From: Clostridium sp. BNL1100
GTDB lineage: Bacteria; Bacillota; Clostridia; Acetivibrionales; DSM-1351
Reading direction: 5' to 3'
DNA length: 64,000 nt
Assembly: GCF_000244875.1 (NCBI RefSeq)
Contig: NC_016791.1
Coordinates: 1,237,501 to 1,301,500, forward strand
This document shows positions 1-9,008 of this stretch, piece after piece. How positions within the stretch are numbered: position 1 is the first letter of the stretch; the number at the start of each line of letters is the position of its first letter. The position numbers and the translations under genes are program-made. The notes beneath the pieces are model-generated. The model was not told where the DNA came from and searched no databases. It saw nothing but the letters and a program-made list of their open reading frames with translations.

Positions 1-90
1 GCTTTTAAAATGTAATAATAAATATCAATAGCTATATTATTTACAAATAATAGCAAAAATAACATCAAATTCAAAACAGTTTATGAAGTA

Positions 91-120
91 TTGACATATA
101 AAAACAGTAAGGAATATAAT
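91..120 (+). promoter_or_regulatory. Promoter of the thrS T-box operon
   Basis: TTGACA at 91-96 and TATAAT at 115-120 are separated by 18 bases, a near-consensus vegetative promoter. It lies just upstream of the T-box leader. The first 90 bases of the window are AT-rich and show no gene. Confidence 0.75.
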
Positions 121-139
121 AAATAAAAAGATACATTAA

Positions 140-356
140 TATCAGCAAAGGCGTTGACGAGAAGAGTAAGTATAAGCTGGGGTTTCAGAGATTGGATATT
201 ATTAGCTGAAAGTATCCAAACCTTCACTTTACCGAAGACCACCTCCGAGCTGTATCGGTGATAACGTTATAATCAGCGTATTTTTACGCACAGAGCAGAA
301 AGTAGGGTGGAACCGCGAGATAACTCTCGTCCTTATATAAGGACGGGAGTTTTTTA
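140..356 (+). ncRNA. T-box riboswitch, threonine specific, with terminator
   Basis: The leader ends in the conserved T-box AGGGTGGAACCGCG (304-317), which pairs with the acceptor end of uncharged tRNA. It is followed by a hairpin at 323-350 and a T run, the intrinsic terminator. Upstream is a Stem I-like region in which the triplet ACC (238-240, followed by another ACC) sits where the specifier codon is expected; ACC is a threonine codon and fits the downstream gene. Uncharged tRNA-Thr should favour the antiterminator and switch on the synthetase genes. The family is certain; the exact Stem I pairing is inferred by eye. Confidence 0.93.
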
Positions 357-392
357 TGTCTTATAAAGTATTGCAAAAGGGAGGTTTTGTAC

Positions 393-2300
393 ATGATAAA
401 AATTACCTTGAAAGACGGTATTGTAAAAGAATATCAGGAAGGTATAACAGTCCGTGAAATTGCAGAAAGCATAAGTGCGGGATTGGCCAGAGCAGCATTG
501 GCCGGAGAAGTTGACGGTAAGGTAACGGAGCTTGATTTTAAACTGGAGAGTGATTGCAGGTTAAATCTTTTAACTTTCGAAGATGAAGGCGGAAGGTTTG
601 CATACAGACATACCGCTTCCCATGTATTGGCCCAGGCTGTAAAAAGACTGTACCCGAATGCCAAGCTGGCAATAGGGCCTGCAATAGATACCGGATTTTA
701 TTATGACTTTGAAAGGGAAAAACCATTTTCGTTAGAGGAACTTGATAGCATTGAAAAGGAAATGGAAAAGATAATAAAAGAGGACTTAAAGCTGGAGAGG
801 TTTGTTCTTCCAAGGAACGAGGCAATAAAGTTCATGGAGGAGAAGGAAGAACCCTATAAGGTCGAACTTATAAAGGACCTTCCGGAAGGAGAAGAAATAT
901 CCTTTTACAAACAGGGTGATTTTACAGACCTTTGTGCAGGGCCTCATTTATCCGGGACAGGTAAATTAAAAGCCGTAAAATTGCTTTCTGTTGCAGGTGC
1001 CTATTGGAGAGGCAATGAGAAGAATAAAATGCTTCAGAGAATATATGGTACAGCCTTCCCCAAGAGAAGCCAGCTGGATGAATACCTTTTCAGAATTGAA
1101 GAGGCAAAAAAGCGTGACCATAGAAAGCTGGGAAGGGAGCTGGATTTATTCGATATATTGGACGAAGGCCCTGGCTTCCCGTTTTTTATGCCAAAAGGTA
1201 TGGTTCTTCGCAATCTTCTTGAGGATTTCTGGAGATCGGAACACAAAAAAGGCGGATATCAGGAGATTAAAACACCTGTTATCCTGAACAAGGAGCTCTG
1301 GCTGAGATCAGGACACTGGGACACTTATAAAGAGAATATGTATACTGTTGATATTGATGAACAGGAATATGCCATAAAACCCATGAATTGTCCTGGAGGA
1401 ATTCTTGCATTTAAACGTAAACTACATTCTTACAGGGACTTGCCTCAAAGAATGGGAGAACTGGGTCTAGTACACAGGCATGAGCTTTCAGGGGCACTTC
1501 ACGGATTGATGAGAGTAAGGTGCTTTACACAGGATGATGCACACATTTTTATGACACCTGAGCAGATAACTGATGAAATTGTTGGCGTTATAAATTTAAT
1601 TGATGATTTCTATAAAGTTTTTGGATTTAAATACAATGTAGAATTATCTACAAGACCCGAAAACTCAATTGGCTCGGATGAAATGTGGGAATTATCTACA
1701 CAGGGACTTAAAAAAGCATTGGATTTAAAAGGAATTAAGTACACTGTAAATGAGGGAGACGGTGCATTTTACGGGCCGAAGATAGATTTCCATCTGGAGG
1801 ATTCGATTGGACGTACATGGCAATGCGGAACCATTCAGTTGGATATGAACCTGCCGGAACGATTCGACCTCAGTTATATTGGCCCAGACGGTGAAAAGCA
1901 CAGACCTGTAATGATTCACAGGGTTGTTTTCGGTAGCATAGAAAGATTTATAGCCATACTAACAGAACATTTTGCAGGTGCGTTTCCAACGTGGCTGAGT
2001 CCTGTTCAGGTTAAAATTCTTCCTCTGGTTGACAAGCATCACGATTATGCCTATGAAGTTAAAAAGCTTCTGGAAGCTGAAAATGTTAGGGTAGAGGTAG
2101 ATGTCAGAAATGAGAAGATAGGTTATAAGATTCGTGAGGCCCAGATAGAAAAGACTCCTTATATGCTTGTAATCGGTGACAAGGAGCTGGAGGGCAGACT
2201 GGTTTCTGTCAGATCAAGAAAAGAGGGTGATTTAGGGACTATTTTACCTGAACAGTTTGCAGAGAAAATATCGAATGAAATAAAAAATAAGCTGAAATAA
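393..2300 (+). CDS. thrS: Threonyl-tRNA synthetase, copy 1 (canonical core)
   Basis: This class II synthetase charges tRNA-Thr with threonine in the cytoplasm. The 635 residues hold a TGS domain (about 1-62), the SAD editing domain with HTASHVLAQAV (about 70-230), the catalytic core (about 248-527) and the anticodon-binding domain (about 530-630). The zinc-site residues of the family are all visible: Cys in MNCPGG, His in FTQDDAH and His in MIHRVVFGSIERF; the Gln and second Asp of TQDDAH are also canonical. The ATG at 393 is chosen because GGGAGG at 379-384 sits eight bases before it and because it aligns with the start of the second copy; a TTG at 387 is less likely. It is controlled by the T-box and followed 26 bases later by a paralogue with no terminator between them. 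Confidence 0.95.
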   Translation: MIKITLKDGIVKEYQEGITVREIAESISAGLARAALAGEVDGKVTELDFKLESDCRLNLLTFEDEGGRFAYRHTASHVLAQAVKRLYPNAKLAIGPAIDTGFYYDFEREKPFSLEELDSIEKEMEKIIKEDLKLERFVLPRNEAIKFMEEKEEPYKVELIKDLPEGEEISFYKQGDFTDLCAGPHLSGTGKLKAVKLLSVAGAYWRGNEKNKMLQRIYGTAFPKRSQLDEYLFRIEEAKKRDHRKLGRELDLFDILDEGPGFPFFMPKGMVLRNLLEDFWRSEHKKGGYQEIKTPVILNKELWLRSGHWDTYKENMYTVDIDEQEYAIKPMNCPGGILAFKRKLHSYRDLPQRMGELGLVHRHELSGALHGLMRVRCFTQDDAHIFMTPEQITDEIVGVINLIDDFYKVFGFKYNVELSTRPENSIGSDEMWELSTQGLKKALDLKGIKYTVNEGDGAFYGPKIDFHLEDSIGRTWQCGTIQLDMNLPERFDLSYIGPDGEKHRPVMIHRVVFGSIERFIAILTEHFAGAFPTWLSPVQVKILPLVDKHHDYAYEVKKLLEAENVRVEVDVRNEKIGYKIREAQIEKTPYMLVIGDKELEGRLVSVRSRKEGDLGTILPEQFAEKISNEIKNKLK

Positions 2301-2326
2301 ACAGCATTAATAAACGGAGGTAAAAA

Positions 2327-4264
2327 ATGATTAAGATTACATTAAAGGACGGAAGCAATAAGGAATACCAGAACGGTATTACAATCAAGGAAGTTGCTGA
2401 AAGCATCAGTGCAGGACTTGCAAGGGCAGCTCTCGCAGGGGAAGTTGACGGAAAGGTAAAGGAACTTGATTTTAAACTTGAAAATGACTGTTCACTTAGC
2501 CTTTTAACTTTTTCAGATGAAGGCGGAAGACTTGCATACAGACACACCGCATCACATGTTCTTGCACAAGCTGTAAAAAGGTTGTTCCCAAATGTTAAAC
2601 TTGCAATAGGCCCGGCTATAGAAAACGGCTTCTATTATGACTTTGATACTGAAAAGAACTTTGCACCCGAGGATTTGGCAAAGCTTGAAAAGGAAATGGA
2701 GAAAATCATAAAGGAAGATATTCCTCTGGAAAGATTTGCATTGCCTAGGGAAGAGGCAATCAAATTTATGGAAGACAAGGGTGAACCCTATAAGGTTGAG
2801 CTGATAAAGGATTTACCCGAAGGCGAAGAAATATCCTTCTACAAACAGGGGGACTTTGTTGATCTTTGTGCCGGTCCTCATCTTATGTCGACCGGAAAGC
2901 TCAAGGCTGTAAAACTTATGAGTGCTGCAGGTGCATATTGGAGAGGCAATGAAAAAAACAAGATGCTCCAGAGAATTTATGGTACCGCCTTCCCTAAAAA
3001 GAGTGAATTAGAAGAATATGTAACTAAACTTGAAGAGGCAAAGAAAAGAGACCATAACAAACTGGGCAGAGAACTTGAACTGTTCACAACTGTTGAAGAA
3101 GTTGGACAGGGCCTTCCTTTACTTATGCCAAAAGGAGCTAGAATTGTTCAGACCTTGCAAAGATTTGTAGAGGATGAAGAAGAGAGAAGAGGCTATGTGC
3201 TGACAAAAACTCCATTTATGGCAAAGAGCGACTTATATAAGCTATCAGGACACTGGCAGCACTATAAGGATGGAATGTTCCTGCTGGGAGATGAGGAAAA
3301 GGACGAAGAAGTGATGGCATTAAGGCCTATGACCTGTCCTTTCCAGTTTATGATATACAACACAAAGCTTCACAGCTACCGTGATTTGCCTATAAGATAT
3401 GGTGAAACTTCTACCTTGTTCAGAAACGAGGCATCCGGGGAAATGCACGGCCTTATACGTGTCCGTCAGTTTACAATTTCAGAGGGACATTTGGTTTGTA
3501 CTCCTGAACAGCTCGAAGATGAGTTCAAGGGGGTAGTTGACCTGATTAAATTTATGATGGAAACTTTGGGAATACAGGAGGACGTAACTTACAGATTCTC
3601 AAAATGGGATCCTAAGAACAAGGAAAAATATATCGGAAACGAAGAAGACTGGGAAAATGTTCAGGGCCAGATGAGAACTATTTTGGACCACTTGAAAATA
3701 GATTATAAGGAAGCAGAAGGTGAAGCAGCCTTCTACGGACCAAAACTTGATATCCAGTGCAAGAATGTACACGGAAAGGAAGACACCATTATTACAGTAC
3801 AGGTTGACTTTGCCCTTGCCGAAAGACTTAGCATGGTTTACGTAGATAAAAATAATGAAAAGAAACATCCATATATAATTCACAGAACATCAATAGGTTG
3901 TTATGAAAGAACTCTTGCAATGCTTATTGAAAAATACGCAGGAGCGTTCCCAACTTGGTTATGTCCTGTTCAGGCAAAAATTCTTCCTTTGGTTGACAAG
4001 CATCATGATTTTGCACAGAAGGTTGCACAAATGCTCAGAGACAGGGGAGTAAAGGTTGAAGTTGATACAAGAAATGAGAAGATTGGTTATAAGATAAGAG
4101 AAGCTCAGATGGAAAAAATACCTTACATGCTTGTAATAGGCGACAAGGAAATGGAAAACGATGCTGTTTCTGTACGTTCCAGAAAAGACGGCGATCTTGG
4201 AGCAATGTCTGCAGAACAGTTTGTTGACAAGATAGTTGAAGAAATCAGAACCCGTGCGAAATAA
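2327..4264 (+). CDS. thrS: Threonyl-tRNA synthetase, copy 2 (divergent core)
   Basis: This second ThrRS has 645 residues. Its TGS/SAD half (about 1-250) and anticodon-binding end (about 538-640) are nearly the same as in copy 1. The core between them is clearly different: MTCPFQ replaces MNCPGG, FTISEGH replaces FTQDDAH, and TIITVQVD replaces TWQCGTIQLD. The zinc Cys and both His are kept, so it is probably active. The Gln and Asp of the threonine pocket become Ile and Glu. From memory, this core type occurs in other Firmicutes and actinobacteria as a separate ThrRS lineage. The RBS CGGAGG precedes ATG 2327. It probably shares the T-box transcript with copy 1. A role as a stress or inhibitor-resistant isoform is possible but unproven. 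Confidence 0.93.
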   Translation: MIKITLKDGSNKEYQNGITIKEVAESISAGLARAALAGEVDGKVKELDFKLENDCSLSLLTFSDEGGRLAYRHTASHVLAQAVKRLFPNVKLAIGPAIENGFYYDFDTEKNFAPEDLAKLEKEMEKIIKEDIPLERFALPREEAIKFMEDKGEPYKVELIKDLPEGEEISFYKQGDFVDLCAGPHLMSTGKLKAVKLMSAAGAYWRGNEKNKMLQRIYGTAFPKKSELEEYVTKLEEAKKRDHNKLGRELELFTTVEEVGQGLPLLMPKGARIVQTLQRFVEDEEERRGYVLTKTPFMAKSDLYKLSGHWQHYKDGMFLLGDEEKDEEVMALRPMTCPFQFMIYNTKLHSYRDLPIRYGETSTLFRNEASGEMHGLIRVRQFTISEGHLVCTPEQLEDEFKGVVDLIKFMMETLGIQEDVTYRFSKWDPKNKEKYIGNEEDWENVQGQMRTILDHLKIDYKEAEGEAAFYGPKLDIQCKNVHGKEDTIITVQVDFALAERLSMVYVDKNNEKKHPYIIHRTSIGCYERTLAMLIEKYAGAFPTWLCPVQAKILPLVDKHHDFAQKVAQMLRDRGVKVEVDTRNEKIGYKIREAQMEKIPYMLVIGDKEMENDAVSVRSRKDGDLGAMSAEQFVDKIVEEIRTRAK

Positions 4265-4328
4265 CATTTACTTTTATGTATATTTATGGTAGCCTTTTGA
4301 ATAAGAAAAATGAATTTAAGGGGTATAC

Positions 4329-4760
4329 ATGAACGATACAAATTACCATAATGTTATTAGAGAAATGATAAAAGAGGAGACATCCATTGTAAACAACAGG
4401 ATGAATTGGCTTATACTTTTGGAAGGCCTTTTATTTGCCGGCTATTCGAGCTTATCAACCAGAGGCTTTTCGTTATATATTATTGGAATACTTGGGTTTG
4501 TGGTATCTTTATGCATGAGGTATTCGATTCTGTCCAGTGAAAAAGCCATAGCGTTCATAATGGATAACTGGAACAGGTATTTAAAGAAAAACAATATGAA
4601 ATATATGGATTTCCCGCCGGTCTGGGCCGGAGCCAATCTACAGACAAATCGCTTACAGGCAATTATGACTGCACACAGATTTATACCGTTTGTGTTTATG
4701 CTTGCCTGGGTTGGCCTGATTATTAATACTTTGCTACTGAATTTAGGCATATTTAAATAG
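4329..4760 (+). CDS. Small membrane protein of unknown function
   Basis: The product has 143 residues. An N-terminal polar helix (IKEETSIVNNRMNW) leads into two adjacent hydrophobic segments at about 27-62, and a C-terminal membrane segment lies at about 115-140. The middle is basic and aromatic (NWNRYLKKNNMKYMDFPPVW). I do not recognise the family with confidence; it recalls small RipA-like bacterial membrane proteins. It starts 64 bases after thrS copy 2 with no terminator seen between, so it may share the T-box transcript, but nothing else ties it to translation. AAGGGG precedes the ATG. Confidence 0.75.
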   Translation: MNDTNYHNVIREMIKEETSIVNNRMNWLILLEGLLFAGYSSLSTRGFSLYIIGILGFVVSLCMRYSILSSEKAIAFIMDNWNRYLKKNNMKYMDFPPVWAGANLQTNRLQAIMTAHRFIPFVFMLAWVGLIINTLLLNLGIFK

Positions 4761-4777
4761 CGTGTTGGCAGAATATT

Positions 4778-4828
4778 AAAAACAAGGTATGAATACCATT
4801 TTAACAGGTGTTCATACCTTGTTTTACT
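4778..4828. terminator. Bidirectional terminator between convergent genes
   Basis: AACAAGGTATGAA and TTCATACCTTGTT form a 13-bp stem flanked by A and T runs, so it can stop transcription from both sides. Confidence 0.85.
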
Positions 4829-4846
4829 TTAGAATTATTGTAACAT

Positions 4847-5440
4847 TTACCTTGGGCTAAGTCTGAGTTCCATCCAGTCAAATGCTATCCAATCACTTGG
4901 GCCGGCAGTTGAAGTATTTACTATTGTAACTCTGTTGTTTCTTCTTAAATTAGGTACATTAAAGGTTAAATCTCTCCAATTGGTAAACATTCCTCCGGCA
5001 GGTACACCATGCTGCAAAGGCACAGGACCGTTATGGACAACAGAACCGTTTATTGTTATTCTGGCAGAGTAACGGTTTACTGGTACACTTGAATGGTCAT
5101 CAAGAACCGACCTTATAACAATTTGTGCTCTTTGGTTTCCCGGTACAATTAAAAAAGCAGGAGAGTCAAAAGTCCAAGTTCCCTGGTTTCCTGTGTACAG
5201 TATATCCGCATTTCTGCTTGGATTTCCGTAGTTCGGAAAACCGGTAAGCTCTTTGAAAAGTACAATCCTGGTAGTGGCAGGGTTATTACTTAAAACCGGC
5301 GGTGGGTCGCCGGGTTGACGGAAGGCAGAGTAATCATCTGTATACTGGTAAGCATCATATTCAGATTGTACAGGGTAATAAGGTTGTTCCTGCATAACCG
5401 TTGGCTGCTGGCTTACGAAAGGATATCTGATATAAAACAT
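4847..5440 (-). CDS. Unknown protein with proline/tyrosine-rich N-terminus
   Basis: The product has 197 residues and neither a signal peptide nor a membrane segment. Residues 1-55 are rich in Gln, Pro and Tyr (QEQPYYPVQSEYDAYQY), a composition seen in some spore-coat and exosporium proteins. Residues 58-197 are predicted to be beta-rich, with Trp-containing repeats (GTWTFDSPAF, NWRDLTFNVP, DWIAFDWMEL) like a carbohydrate- or surface-binding beta-sandwich. No family is recognised. AGGAGG precedes the ATG at a good distance. It is a single gene, convergent with its left neighbour and divergent from the SLH gene. Confidence 0.75.
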   Translation of the reverse strand: MFYIRYPFVSQQPTVMQEQPYYPVQSEYDAYQYTDDYSAFRQPGDPPPVLSNNPATTRIVLFKELTGFPNYGNPSRNADILYTGNQGTWTFDSPAFLIVPGNQRAQIVIRSVLDDHSSVPVNRYSARITINGSVVHNGPVPLQHGVPAGGMFTNWRDLTFNVPNLRRNNRVTIVNTSTAGPSDWIAFDWMELRLSPR

Positions 5441-5647
5441 AAATCATCCTCCTATAACATTATATTTACATAATATTCAAAAGGTTAGCTTTATGTTACC
5501 TAATTTATAGGAGGATACATTTGAATTTTGGGGGGGCATAATTTACTATATTTTAAGAATTTTTTTATGGAACTTATTACACTAGTCAAGTAAAGTTAAA
5601 GTTGGTACTATAATCATGCAGGGCCAATTTATAATAAGAGGTGACAT

Positions 5648-7432
5648 ATGAAAAAAAGAATAACAGGTAATTTACTTAAAACAGTAACTGCGATTTTGAT
5701 TGCAGGGAACATGGTTTTTGGCTCAGCTACTGTTCAGGCGGCTGAGGTAAGTGATTTGAACAAAAGTTCAACGTATGCCAGAGAAGCTATTCAATGGATG
5801 GCAAACAACAATATCATTAGTGGGGATAAGCAAGGCAACTTTAATCCACGTCAAAGCATAACAAGAGCTGAACTTTTAACGCTACTGGTAAAGGCTCTGG
5901 ACATTGATACTTCAAACCTCCCTTCAACAGCTACTTTTTCGGATGTACCTACAAGCCATTGGGCCTTCAAATATGTTGAAGCTGCCAACAGGGCTGGTAT
6001 AACCAGTGGTACAGGAAGCGGTAAGTTCGGCATTAGTAGCCTGACTACACGGGAACAGGTTACAACAATGCTTTTAAACTATCTTTCAGTATCAAAGGAA
6101 GCTATTATCGCAGAGCAGGGTTTGGATGATCTTTTAAAATTCAAAGATGCCGGAAAGATGTCTGATTGGGCAAAGGCATCAATCAAGTTTGCTGTTTCCA
6201 ATAATATTATGAGCGGAGTAAGTGCTGATTCATTTTCACCGTCAGGAAAAGCGACAAAAGAACAAATAGCTGTTATATTATACAAGTTTTTAAATTCCAA
6301 GGAAAGTATTGAGCAAAATGCAGCAGCTCTAAAAAAAGTAGTTGTTACTTACAACGATGACTTAATTAAACTTCAAACACCTGTTAAGGTTATTGAAAAT
6401 GACATAATGATTCCGGTTGAGGTTTTTTCAAAAACAGGGGCTAAGGTTGATTTTGATAGTCAGATAGGCATAATAGCCATTAAAAGCTTAACAGCTCAGG
6501 ATAAAAATATCTATATGAATATAGGTAGTAAATCAGCTTATGTTAACTATACTGGTAGCGGCAACCCAATCTCAGACCCATCTGCTCAGGATAAACTGGT
6601 TACCCTAAATAATGCGCCTGAACAAATTGATGGGGTAGCTCTTGTTCCTGCAAAGGCAGTAGTGGATGCACTTGGTTTAACAATGGAATGGAACAATAAA
6701 GTCAACCTGTTGAAAATTAAGGATAGTACTATTCCTAAGAATCCACAGTTGTACAATGCAATGAAGAGTATGCTGGATTACAAGGGTGAATATAGTACAG
6801 AATTAATAATAAACATGAAAGAAAACAGCTTGAATATGAATATTGGAATGAATATGTCCATAAATGGAGCGATAAACGGGAATAATTCAACGTCAAACTC
6901 CAAATTTACAATGTCATTTGACGGGGAACAGGAAGACATAATGGATTATCAAACCATAAATATCGGAGACAAGATATATGTAAAAAATCCAGAGACAGAT
7001 TCATGGAACACATACACCAGAAGTCAGGCTGAAGAAGAAGGTATCCTGTATACTGATTTTGAGTCTGATAGAAATGAAATGCTGCGGTTATTGGATGTTT
7101 ACGGAAAAATGAACATATCTAATGAGGGAAAAACAATACTCAATGGAGAAGAAGTTTCAAAGTATCAGGTAAGGCTAAATATGGAATTACTGCAGGGATT
7201 GTTATCAGCAGATATGCTGGAATATGGCTTAGGACTTGAAGATATATACAACAATGGCCTTGATACAAAAATGTTTGTATATGTTAATTCTCAAGGGCAG
7301 CTGGTAAAGCAGGCGATTGTTATATATGGATCCATTGATATGGATGGTTCAACAGGGGAAATTAATATGACAGCCAATAGCATGTATACAAATATCGGAA
7401 AAGAAATAGAGATTGTAAGTCCCATAAAATAA
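5648..7432 (+). CDS. SLH-domain surface protein with stalk domain
   Basis: This 594-residue exported protein has a signal peptide (1-31, ending near VQAAE). Three SLH repeats follow (about 35-215; e.g. AREAIQWMANNNIISGDKQG), which bind secondary cell-wall polymer. Then comes a domain like the copper-amine-oxidase N-terminal stalk (about 230-370; DDLIKLQTPVKVIENDIMIP, ALVPAKAVVDALGLTMEW). The C-terminal ~215 residues resemble DUF6612/LppX-like beta-rich domains. SLH repeats at the N-terminus place the C-terminal domain outward. The start follows GAGGTGAC. A TATAAT at 5609-5614 could be the -10, with no good -35. Function is unknown beyond cell-surface attachment. Confidence 0.88.
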   Translation: MKKRITGNLLKTVTAILIAGNMVFGSATVQAAEVSDLNKSSTYAREAIQWMANNNIISGDKQGNFNPRQSITRAELLTLLVKALDIDTSNLPSTATFSDVPTSHWAFKYVEAANRAGITSGTGSGKFGISSLTTREQVTTMLLNYLSVSKEAIIAEQGLDDLLKFKDAGKMSDWAKASIKFAVSNNIMSGVSADSFSPSGKATKEQIAVILYKFLNSKESIEQNAAALKKVVVTYNDDLIKLQTPVKVIENDIMIPVEVFSKTGAKVDFDSQIGIIAIKSLTAQDKNIYMNIGSKSAYVNYTGSGNPISDPSAQDKLVTLNNAPEQIDGVALVPAKAVVDALGLTMEWNNKVNLLKIKDSTIPKNPQLYNAMKSMLDYKGEYSTELIINMKENSLNMNIGMNMSINGAINGNNSTSNSKFTMSFDGEQEDIMDYQTINIGDKIYVKNPETDSWNTYTRSQAEEEGILYTDFESDRNEMLRLLDVYGKMNISNEGKTILNGEEVSKYQVRLNMELLQGLLSADMLEYGLGLEDIYNNGLDTKMFVYVNSQGQLVKQAIVIYGSIDMDGSTGEINMTANSMYTNIGKEIEIVSPIK

Positions 7433-7448
7433 TCTAGTTATAGCAAAG

Positions 7449-7490
7449 GAGCAGAAGTCTGAGTTAAAGCAGACTCTGCTTTTTTTGTTT
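7449..7490 (+). terminator. Rho-independent terminator of the SLH gene
   Basis: GCAGAaGTCT and AGACtCTGC pair around a short loop at 7451-7479 and are followed by a seven-T run. Confidence 0.85.
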
Positions 7491-7554
7491 AAAGATACTC
7501 TGGAACTTTTTTCATCCTTTAGAGTCAAAGAAATTAAAGTATAATATTAAATGC

Positions 7555-7588
7555 AGAGGGCTCTTTGAAATATTAAAGGCCCTCTTCT
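7555..7588 (+). terminator. Second terminator-like hairpin upstream of padR
   Basis: GAGGGCtCTTT and AAAGGCCCTC form a stem with one bulge at 7556-7584. The following T-rich tract is weak. It lies just before the padR -35 and may insulate the promoter. Confidence 0.5.
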
Positions 7589-7591
7589 TTA

Positions 7592-7643
7592 TTGACATTA
7601 TATATCAGAGTGATATAATGAGACTATATCACTCTGATATATA
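7592..7643 (+). promoter_or_regulatory. padR promoter with overlapping 17-bp palindromic operator
   Basis: TTGACA (7592-7597) and TATAAT (7614-7619) are spaced by 16 bases. TATATCAGAGTGATATA (7601-7617) is repeated exactly in inverted form at 7625-7641 with a seven-base spacer. The palindrome covers the -10 and the start point, so a bound repressor would block RNA polymerase. The best candidate is the PadR protein encoded immediately downstream. Confidence 0.85.
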
Positions 7644-7656
7644 ATGGAGGTTGCAA

Positions 7657-8214
7657 ATGAAAAACAGCAAGACCAAATATGCAGTGTTAGGAGTAATAAG
7701 TCTTTTAGGTCCGATGTCAGGCTATGATATAAAGAAATTTTGCGATAAATCTATTTCATTTTTTTGGAATGAGAATTTCGGACATTTATATCCTGTACTG
7801 GCACAGTTGGAGTCTGATGGACTGATATTGAGAAGCCATTCAGAAGAAGATACGAGAAAAAAGTTGTACATCATTACGGATGAGGGCCGTAAAGAATTGA
7901 AGTCCTGGCTTATTGAGCCGGTTGAATATCAGCCTGAAAGGTCGGAGCTGTTATTGAAGTTGTCCTTTGGAAATGAGATGCAGCTAAAAGATACTATTTG
8001 CATGTTGGTAGCTGCCAAAGCAAGAAACCAGTTAAAGTATGACCAACTAAACAGCATATACGAATATTATCTGAATAATGATGATGCAAAGAAAAAGCCC
8101 CAGTATCCATACTGGCTTATTACCCTCAGATACGGAATAACTTCTTTGGAGGCATCTTTAAAATGGTTTAATGAAGCTTTAGAGTTTTTGAATAAATATG
8201 AAGGGAGAATATAA
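7657..8214 (+). CDS. PadR-family transcriptional regulator
   Basis: The 185-residue product has an N-terminal winged helix (about 8-85; AVLGVISLLGPMSGYDIKKF and GHLYPVLAQLESDGLI) and a C-terminal helical dimerisation domain (VirR/Vir_act_alpha type, about 95-180). ATG 7657 is chosen because GGAGG at 7646-7650 is six bases before it; the upstream TTG 7651 directly abuts the RBS. A perfect palindrome over its own -10 suggests autorepression. The next gene starts just after its stop, so the two should be controlled together. The inducing ligand is unknown. Confidence 0.92.
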   Translation: MKNSKTKYAVLGVISLLGPMSGYDIKKFCDKSISFFWNENFGHLYPVLAQLESDGLILRSHSEEDTRKKLYIITDEGRKELKSWLIEPVEYQPERSELLLKLSFGNEMQLKDTICMLVAAKARNQLKYDQLNSIYEYYLNNDDAKKKPQYPYWLITLRYGITSLEASLKWFNEALEFLNKYEGRI

Positions 8215-8215
8215 G

Positions 8216-8983
8216 ATGAAAATATCAGAAGGATTGGCAATGCTGGAATTGAAGTCAAATGTACCCAATGTTGAGGGCGTAATGTATCCCGTAATCGTAT
8301 GGGATGAAAATGAGCTTGTACTTATAGATACCGGCTTACCTGGGCAGGAAAGTAGCATTTTAGACCTTATAGAAAAAGAAGGAGTTTCTCCTCAAAGAAT
8401 GACAAAAGTCATAATCACGCATCACGATATGGATCACATCGGCAGCCTTGCAGAAATAGTCAAGACTGCAGAGAGCATAAGCGGTAAAAAAGTCGAAGTT
8501 TTATCCCATGAAATTGAAAAACCCTATATTCAAGGAGAGTTAATGCCTTTAAAGTTCACCAAGGAAAAGATAGATTCACTAAAAAAGCAAATGGAGGAGC
8601 TGCCTCCTGAAAAACGCTTAAAATATCAAAGTTTGTTTTCCTCCAATAAACCTAAAGTAACAAAAACACTGGTCGATAAGCAAGAGCTTCCTTATTGTGG
8701 AGGTATAACAATAATACATACTCCGGGACATACATTAGGACATGTTTGTGTTTACCTGAACAGGTACAAAACGCTTTTAGCTGGAGATGGTTTGAATTTT
8801 CTAAAACTTCCGGATGGCGAACCGAAGCTTACAGGGCCTAACCCTCAATTTACGTATAATATGGATGAAGCTGTAAAATCGCTAAAAAAAATCTTGGATT
8901 ACGACATACAGAAAATAGTTTGTTATCACTGCGGTTTGATTCAAAATAATTTAGGCGAACAAATAAACCAAATCTTGGATTAA
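8216..8983 (+). CDS. Metallo-beta-lactamase-fold hydrolase
   Basis: The 255-residue cytoplasmic protein has the family's metal motifs in order: LIDTGLPG (beta-strand Asp), THHDMDHIGS (HxHxDH variant with His-His-Asp-Met-Asp-His), HTPGHTLGH (third His), AGDGLN (bridging Asp) and a late His in CYHCGL. It resembles Bacillus YflN-type Zn hydrolases; the substrate cannot be read from the sequence. ATG 8216 has GGGAG eight bases upstream, overlapping the end of padR; a longer in-frame start at 8198 lies inside padR and lacks an RBS. The single-base gap to padR implies translational coupling and PadR control. Confidence 0.9.
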   Translation: MKISEGLAMLELKSNVPNVEGVMYPVIVWDENELVLIDTGLPGQESSILDLIEKEGVSPQRMTKVIITHHDMDHIGSLAEIVKTAESISGKKVEVLSHEIEKPYIQGELMPLKFTKEKIDSLKKQMEELPPEKRLKYQSLFSSNKPKVTKTLVDKQELPYCGGITIIHTPGHTLGHVCVYLNRYKTLLAGDGLNFLKLPDGEPKLTGPNPQFTYNMDEAVKSLKKILDYDIQKIVCYHCGLIQNNLGEQINQILD

Positions 8984-9008
8984 ACAGGTTATTATATGAG
9001 GAGGCTTT

